Source of the DNA: Thiosocius sp963808165
GTDB lineage: Bacteria > Pseudomonadota > Gammaproteobacteria > Chromatiales > Chromatiaceae
Length of the DNA: 64,000 bases
Assembly (NCBI GenBank): GCA_963808165.1
Contig: CAWEET010000023.1
Location: 62,001-126,000 of the forward strand
Reading direction: 5' to 3'
The notes under the pieces were generated by a model. The model saw only the letters and a list, made by a program, of their open reading frames with translations. It ran no database searches and was not told where the DNA came from. This document shows positions 59,141-64,000 of this stretch, piece after piece. Position numbers and translations under genes: made by a program. Each line of letters starts with the position of its first letter. The first letter of the stretch is position 1.

Positions 59141-60210
59141 CGGCACAACCCATCAAGTTCGACATAGCGCCGCCAATCGTCGAGGTGCCCAAGCACCCGC
59201 AGTGGCCCAGCCTGACCCCGGCAAAGAAGAGCGCGCTTAAGCAACGCATCAAAGGCCTGCTGCGGGCCCAAAATGCGGTATTGGTGGCCCACTATTACGT
59301 GGACGGTGATCTGCAGGCACTCGCCGAAGAGACCGGTGGGTGCGTTGCGGATTCACTGGAAATGGCGCGCTACGGCTCGACCACGGATGCCGAAACCATC
59401 GTCGTCTGTGGCGTCCGCTTCATGGGCGAGACGGCCAAGATACTCAACCCGGAAAAGCGCGTGCTGATGCCGGAACTAGGCGCGACCTGCTCCTTGGACG
59501 AGGGTTGCCCGGCGGAGCTGTTCAACGAGTTTTGCGATGCCCATCCTGACCGAACCGTGGTCGTGTACGCGAACACCAGCGCCGCGGTCAAGGCACGCGC
59601 CGACTGGATGGTGACCTCGGGCATTGCGCTGCCCATCGTGAAACACCTGCATGAGCGTGGCGAAAAGATCCTGTGGGCCCCGGACAAGCACCTTGGGCAC
59701 TATGTGCAGCAGCAGACCGGTGCCGATATCCTGTTGTGGCAAGGGAGCTGCGCGGTCCACGAGGAGTTCAAGGGATTTGCGCTGGAGCGCCTGAGGCGCC
59801 TGCACCCGGACGCTGCCGTACTGGTGCACCCGGAATCGCCCGAGGATGTGCTGCAACAGGCCGACGTCGTCGGTTCCACGACCGGCTTGATCAAGGCGGT
59901 GACACAGATGCCGAACGAGGAGTTCATCGTGGCGACCGACGACGGCATCTTCTGGAAGATGCATCAACTCGCGCCCGACAAAAAACTGATTTCGGCCCCG
60001 ACAGCTGGCGTAGGGGCAACCTGCGAGTCCTGTGCGCACTGCCCGTGGATGGCAATGAATGCGCTACAGAATCTGGAGCAGGTCCTGGTCAGCGGCACAA
60101 ATGCGATCGAGGTGGAGTCCGGGATACGCGACCGGGCGGTAAGGTCCATTCAGCGGATGCTCGATTTCGCCGCAGAGCACAAAATCAGCGGCGCACTTCC
60201 CGGCAACTGA
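59137..60210 (+). CDS. nadA: Quinolinate synthase
   Basis: A 357-aa enzyme that condenses iminoaspartate with dihydroxyacetone phosphate in NAD synthesis. The three iron-sulfur cysteines are in LGATCSLDEGC, LLWQGSCAVHEEF and GATCESCAHCPWMAMN. AHYYVDGDLQALAEETGG near residue 45 is a substrate block. Its ATG overlaps the Nudix gene stop (ATGA), so translation is coupled. A decayed copy of its 3' end follows directly. Confidence 0.96.
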   Translation: MTAQPIKFDIAPPIVEVPKHPQWPSLTPAKKSALKQRIKGLLRAQNAVLVAHYYVDGDLQALAEETGGCVADSLEMARYGSTTDAETIVVCGVRFMGETAKILNPEKRVLMPELGATCSLDEGCPAELFNEFCDAHPDRTVVVYANTSAAVKARADWMVTSGIALPIVKHLHERGEKILWAPDKHLGHYVQQQTGADILLWQGSCAVHEEFKGFALERLRRLHPDAAVLVHPESPEDVLQQADVVGSTTGLIKAVTQMPNEEFIVATDDGIFWKMHQLAPDKKLISAPTAGVGATCESCAHCPWMAMNALQNLEQVLVSGTNAIEVESGIRDRAVRSIQRMLDFAAEHKISGALPGN

Positions 60211-60319
60211 CGAGGTACGCGGCCCCTGGTTCGCGGCCGGACGGCAGGATTGTTAAAGCGTATGCTCGATTGCGCCGCCGGGCAAAACAGCAGCGGTGCA
60301 TATTCCATCAACTGACAAG
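60109..60319 (+). repeat. Diverged tandem duplication of the nadA 3' end
   Basis: The segment 60109-60211 (end of nadA) and the following 60212-60319 align with a period of 103-105 bp: both have a CGCG-CCGG-CGG stretch, ATGCTCGATT, a GCGCA/GTGCA block and CAACTGAC-AGG at the end. The second copy has no open frame for the enzyme end and now supplies the leader and AAGGAG site of the next gene. Confidence 0.7.
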
Positions 60320-60327
60320 GAGCCAGC

Positions 60328-61839
60328 ATGTTCGCTACAGCCAAGATCGGTCGTACCCTGAGCAAGCAGGCCTACCACGCCGAGGTGGTTGATCTGCGCA
60401 CCCAGCTCCTCGAAGCACAGATCGCCATTCGTGAACGAAACATCCCGGTATACGTGATCATCGCCGGCATCGAGGCGGCCGGAAAAGGCGGGGTGGTCAA
60501 CGCCCTGGACGAATGGCTGGATGCGCGCGGTGTGAGCGTCTACGCATTCTGGGACGAAACCGACGAAGAGAGATACCGTCCCCGGGCCTGGCGTTTCTGG
60601 CGCGCGATGCCCAAGCGCGGAGAGATCAGCGTATTTTTCAGCGGCTGGTATCTGTGGCCGATCGAGCAGCGATTCACCGGCAAGTGGGACGATGCCAAAC
60701 TGGATCAGTGCCTGCGCACGATTCGCGAACTCGAACGCATGTTGATGCACGATGACGCCGTGATCGTAAAGTGCTGGTACCACATGGCGGAACGGGATCA
60801 GCGGCGCAAATTGAAGGCGCTGGCACGCAGCGACCGTAGCCGTTGGAAGATGCTGCCGAGAAAGTCGAAGTTCAGCGAAGAATACCAGCGCTTCGAAGAA
60901 GTCGCCGACCGGGTGGTGCGCGGCACTGATATTGGCCGCGCACCGTGGCACATCATCGAGGCAACCAATCATCGCTACCGCGACATGACTACCGGCCGCA
61001 TACTGCTGAGGGAGATGCAGGAGGCCCTCGCCCAGGTCCCGCACGACGAGCGGCGGCTCGACGACTCGCCGTCGAGCAGCAATGGCGACATCCTGCCGAA
61101 TGCCCCGGAGGCGCGCGTCTCGCTGCTCGATCGCGTGGATTTGACACAGACGATCTCGCGCAAGGACTTCCGCAGCCGACTCCGGGCCCTGCAGAGTGAG
61201 CTGAATGATCTTGCCTGGCGTGCCTACAACGAAAAGATCTCCACCGTCCTGGTGTTCGAGGGCGTCGACGCTGCCGGCAAGGGCGGTTCTATCCGCCGGG
61301 TAACCCAGGCGATCGATTCCCGGCTGCGCGAGGTGGTCCAGGTCGCGGCGCCGTCCGACGAAGAGAAGGCGCATCATTATCTGTGGCGGTTCTGGCGACA
61401 CATCCCTCGTGGTGGCCGAATGACCATATTCGACCGGTCCTGGTATGGTCGCGTGCTGGTCGAGCGCGTCGAGGGCTTCACCAGCCATGCCAGTTGGGCG
61501 CGCGCCTACCTGGAGATCAACGACTTCGAGCAACAACTCACCCAGGCCGGCGTGATAGTGCAGAAATTCTGGTTGCAGATCAGCAAGGAAGAGCAGCTGG
61601 CGCGCTTCCAGGCGCGTGAGAACACCCCCTACAAGCGCTACAAGATCACCGACGACGACTGGCGCAACCGTGAAAAATGGGATGAGTACCGGGAGGCGGT
61701 CAACGAGATGCTGGCGCGCACCAGCGCCAGTCATGCGCCGTGGAATCTGATCGCCGGCAACGACAAGCGTTTCGCCCGGATCCAGGTGCTGGAGACCGTC
61801 ACCAGCGCACTGCGCGAGCGATTGAAAGGGATCAAGTAG
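60328..61839 (+). CDS. pap: Polyphosphate:AMP phosphotransferase (two-domain PPK2)
   Basis: A 503-aa protein made of two PPK2 domains. Walker A is GIEAAGKGG in the first (about 51) and GVDAAGKGG in the second (about 311). Only the second has the standard lid and Walker B region FDRSWYGRVLVERVEGF; the first reads FFSGWYLWPIEQRF, so the N-terminal half is probably catalytically weak. The enzyme turns AMP and polyphosphate into ADP. AAGGAG lies 7 nt before the ATG, inside the duplicated nadA end. Confidence 0.92.
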   Translation: MFATAKIGRTLSKQAYHAEVVDLRTQLLEAQIAIRERNIPVYVIIAGIEAAGKGGVVNALDEWLDARGVSVYAFWDETDEERYRPRAWRFWRAMPKRGEISVFFSGWYLWPIEQRFTGKWDDAKLDQCLRTIRELERMLMHDDAVIVKCWYHMAERDQRRKLKALARSDRSRWKMLPRKSKFSEEYQRFEEVADRVVRGTDIGRAPWHIIEATNHRYRDMTTGRILLREMQEALAQVPHDERRLDDSPSSSNGDILPNAPEARVSLLDRVDLTQTISRKDFRSRLRALQSELNDLAWRAYNEKISTVLVFEGVDAAGKGGSIRRVTQAIDSRLREVVQVAAPSDEEKAHHYLWRFWRHIPRGGRMTIFDRSWYGRVLVERVEGFTSHASWARAYLEINDFEQQLTQAGVIVQKFWLQISKEEQLARFQARENTPYKRYKITDDDWRNREKWDEYREAVNEMLARTSASHAPWNLIAGNDKRFARIQVLETVTSALRERLKGIK

Positions 61840-61885
61840 GCTTGCACCGGGGCGCATTGTCGCGTCCGACTGGCCAGCGCGATCG

Positions 61886-62269
61886 ATGACGCTCGAACAT
61901 GCCACGCTGAAACTGCTCCATCAGGCCTGCGCACTGCTGTCGATCACTGGTTTCACGCTGCGTGGCGGCCTGATGCTGGCCGGCTCGTCGCTGATGCGAC
62001 GACCCTGGATGCGTACCTGGCCACACCTGATCGACACCCTGCTGCTGATCAGCGGGGTATGGATGGCGGTGAATCTGCATCTGCGCCCGGGCAACAGCCC
62101 CTGGCTGACCGCGAAGCTGCTCGCCCTGGTCGTCTACATCGCCCTCGGTTTCGTCGCACTGCGCCTGGGCAAGACGCGCCGCACCCGGGCGCTGGCCTTC
62201 GTCGCTGCCCTCGCCTGTTTCGCTTACATCGTGCTGGCGGCACTCAACCGTTCAGTCTTTCCGGCTTGA
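61886..62269 (+). CDS. SirB2-family membrane protein
   Basis: A 127-aa protein with four membrane helices and the SirB pattern: LLHQACALLSITGFTLRG at the start, LPHLIDTLL-like PHLIDTLLLISGVWMAV, and the WLTAKLLALVVYIALGFVALR helix. Function is not established. It overlaps the convergent cytochrome gene by 18 bp. Confidence 0.87.
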   Translation: MTLEHATLKLLHQACALLSITGFTLRGGLMLAGSSLMRRPWMRTWPHLIDTLLLISGVWMAVNLHLRPGNSPWLTAKLLALVVYIALGFVALRLGKTRRTRALAFVAALACFAYIVLAALNRSVFPA

Positions 62270-62923
62270 ATCCTTCGACCGCCCCAACTCATCGAGGCGG
62301 ATCGACACCTGCGGGATGTCTGGCTTGACCAGGCCGTCGCGTTCGATACCGAAATAGCGATAACCGTTGACCATCGCTGAGATATCCGCAGCCTTGCCCT
62401 TGATATCCTGCAGGACCACGCTGAACAGATGGGCAGCCGTCAGGATCGCAATCGCGTTCGCCAGCCAGAGGTGCACTCGCGGCAGGTACAAGCGACCGAT
62501 GAGCGGCATATCGGGCATCAGCCAGCCGGTCACCACCGAGAGGGCGAGGACGACCAGCAGAAAGAGATACATGGGCTTCCACAGCGGGTTGTGGGCGAAC
62601 CAGTTGGGCAACGGGGCCCGACCCAGCGACAGGTAGAAAAGCAGACTGGCGCGCATGGCCGCCAGCTCCTGCTCACGCGGCAACAGCTGCTCGAGGCGTT
62701 CGGCCGCCGCGCCGAAAAAACCCAGAAACACGCGCAGCACCAGCGCGAACACCATGACCGCTGCCCCCAGATAGTGAACCTGCGCAGCCGACTCGGCGAC
62801 CGCAGGCGAGTTCGCGATCAGCCAACCCGTCGCGAGCAACAGCAGGGTCGCACCGGCCATTGCCCAGTGCGCCAGACGCAGCCAGCCGCTCCAAACGGCG
62901 ACACGATGTATCTGTTCAGTCAT
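62252..62923 (-). CDS. Cytochrome b561-type membrane protein
   Basis: A 223-aa membrane protein with four helices. Candidate haem histidines are in LRLAHWAMAG, QVHYLGAA, RVHLWLANA and TAAHLFSVVLQDI. The pattern fits the b561/Ni-Fe-hydrogenase b-subunit family, which moves electrons between quinone and a periplasmic partner. No partner oxidoreductase is encoded nearby. The long cytoplasmic loop (RLEQLLPREQELAAM) and tail are hydrophilic. Confidence 0.85.
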   Translation of the reverse strand: MTEQIHRVAVWSGWLRLAHWAMAGATLLLLATGWLIANSPAVAESAAQVHYLGAAVMVFALVLRVFLGFFGAAAERLEQLLPREQELAAMRASLLFYLSLGRAPLPNWFAHNPLWKPMYLFLLVVLALSVVTGWLMPDMPLIGRLYLPRVHLWLANAIAILTAAHLFSVVLQDIKGKAADISAMVNGYRYFGIERDGLVKPDIPQVSIRLDELGRSKDSSRKD

Positions 62924-63057
62924 GTAAGCACCTGTTCAAAAACATGCCGCAGCATAACCGCTGACTGCCCGCCAATGACGATGACAGTCGTCAATCCGTA
63001 ATCCATCTGGTCGCGCAGCCTCGCAAGAGCGGCAGACGCCGCGCGGCAAGTGCCCGG

Positions 63058-63609
63058 TCAGTGGTCAGCACCACCCGCTGCAGCCGCAGCGGTCCGCATC
63101 CAGCCGACGATGAAATCAGCGATCGCATCCGGCTCGTTCAGCGGCAACAGCGGGATGTCCAGCCGCTGGCCGGGGTCGGCATCACTGGCCAGCGCAATGA
63201 TATCGTCGTCTTCCAGACACAACAGCGCGCTACCACGCTCCGGACGGTGCACCTCGATCTTCGGCAGGCACTCCTGGCGGAACCCCTCGACCAGGACCAG
63301 ATCAATAGCCGACAGATCGAGGCGGCCCACCAGTTCGTGCAGACGCGGCTCGGTCCGGCCGTCGCCCTCCTCGACCGAAAACACCCGATGCGGCGAGGCT
63401 AACAGCACCTGCCGCGCCCCCGCCGCACGCAACCGGTGTGAATCCTTGCCGGGTATGTCGATATCGAAATCGTGATGGGAATGCTTGAGCGCAGCACAAC
63501 GCATGCCTCGCGCAGCCAATGCCGGAATGAGCCGGGTCAGCAGGGTGGTCTTGCCAGTGCCGGAAAACGCGACGAAACCCAGCAATGGGACGGGGGATGT
63601 GTAGCGCAC
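63058..63609 (-). CDS. mobB: Molybdopterin-guanine dinucleotide biosynthesis protein B
   Basis: A 183-aa P-loop protein: VAFSGTGKTTLLTRLIP is the Walker A region, ALKHSHHDFDIDIPGKDSHRLRAAGA the family block, and VLVEGFRQECLPKIEV the Walker B side. It binds GTP and supports MobA in making Mo-bis-MGD. The start is GTG 63609. It is a stand-alone gene here. Confidence 0.94.
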   Translation of the reverse strand: MRYTSPVPLLGFVAFSGTGKTTLLTRLIPALAARGMRCAALKHSHHDFDIDIPGKDSHRLRAAGARQVLLASPHRVFSVEEGDGRTEPRLHELVGRLDLSAIDLVLVEGFRQECLPKIEVHRPERGSALLCLEDDDIIALASDADPGQRLDIPLLPLNEPDAIADFIVGWMRTAAAAAGGADH

Positions 63610-63873
63610 GCGATAACCTCGGCTTCAGTCGGTCGGAAAGCACCCACCGAATTGTGCCAGATTTTCCCGGAGCGGCAGTCGATCGGCCCTGGTGCAGCGC
63701 CTTAATCACTACCTCCCGCCACATTGGCGGCCATCGCAAACGAGAAAACCTGTTATCGTCGGCCGAGCCTTGCCTGGATCGGTCTTCCCCCCGGCCGCTG
63801 ACCCAGTCTGGCCCCTACTACCGGGGAACAAGCGCTACTAAGCGCGCACTTTCGACCAGCCTGGAGCTTTCCG

Positions 63874-64000
63874 ATGGATCGCCGCCGACTGTTTCTGATC
63901 ATCACCGCGGTCGGCCTGACGCCGATTGCCCTCGCCTACGGTATCGCGCCGGCATCGAGCCTTCCCTACCTGTTCGGCTTCGGGGTGGAAAGTATCAACC
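63874..64000 (+). CDS. DUF4345-like membrane protein, N-terminal part (cut by window edge)
   Basis: The 42 visible residues start with MDRRRLFLIITAVGLTPIAL, a membrane helix, followed by AYGIAPASSLPYLFGFGVES, which resembles DUF4345 family openings. GGAG lies 8 nt before the ATG. The rest is outside the window, so the family call is tentative. Confidence 0.6.
   Translation, partial: MDRRRLFLIITAVGLTPIALAYGIAPASSLPYLFGFGVESIN

Noticed and set aside
60253..61905. A 550-codon minus-strand frame across pap
   Set aside because: The plus-strand frame has clear PPK2 motifs; this one is a GC-rich shadow.
1..64000. CRISPR arrays, rRNA genes, prophage or complete insertion sequences
   Set aside because: No regular direct-repeat array, rRNA sequence, integrase, phage structural gene or transposase was seen.

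Overview
The window is GC-rich chromosomal DNA of a gammaproteobacterium. The core gene orders point there: queA-tgt-yajC-secD-secF, efp with epmA and a divergent epmB, a PhoP/PhoQ-type pair, znuA-zur-znuC-znuB, and psd upstream of a fimX-like gene. A sulfide:quinone-reductase-like flavoprotein, a DsbD-type reductase, a b561-type cytochrome and two Moco-related genes fit a free-living, possibly sulfur-metabolising lineage (Chromatiales-like). That placement is inference from gene content only; there is no rRNA gene in the window.

Layout. 1-12.9 kb: the 3' end of a DsbD-type thiol reductase and a redoxin, a periplasmic metallo-hydrolase, a glutaminase fused to STAS and cyclic-nucleotide-binding domains, a dienelactone hydrolase, a Spy-like protein, an HD protein, an SQR-like flavoprotein, a HerA-type ATPase, and an Aer-like PAS protein overlapping a soluble-tailed chemoreceptor with a zinc-binding CZB domain. 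13-17 kb: metY, a 272-bp MITE-like element with 25-bp inverted ends, and two glycosyltransferases, one frameshifted. 17-23 kb: the queA-tgt-yajC-secDF cluster with a candidate small RNA on the opposite strand between queA and tgt, and tRNA-Leu(CAA). 23-32 kb: mog, a lipoprotein plus class III adenylate cyclase, the zinc uptake operon with a Zur box, and a PepSY / response regulator / histidine kinase operon. 32-35 kb: an unknown gene and a two-gene TIR cassette with zinc ribbons in both proteins. 35-41 kb: a glyoxylate aminotransferase, an SCO-like protein without its metal cysteines, psd, an ankyrin lipoprotein, and the EF-P modification genes. 41-45 kb: a PilZ-like protein and a FimX-like degenerate GGDEF/EAL receptor.

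45.3-49.8 kb is the least explained region. It holds three exported proteins built on aromatic-Arg-Pro motifs, a ParA-type ATPase, a membrane-anchored TPR protein and a membrane coiled-coil protein, with consensus-like promoter and operator signals. It is followed by an RND efflux pair whose permease carries a histone-H1-like Lys/Ala tail. 55.7-64 kb: a dynamin-like membrane GTPase, fructokinase (mak), an NrtR-like Nudix regulator with a double operator in front of nadA, a partly decayed duplicate of the nadA 3' end, a two-domain polyphosphate:AMP phosphotransferase, sirB, a cytochrome b561, mobB, and the start of a DUF4345-like gene.

The likeliest candidates for something undescribed are the aromatic-Arg-Pro/ParA locus, the TIR/zinc-ribbon pair, and the small RNA with CCUCC motifs.
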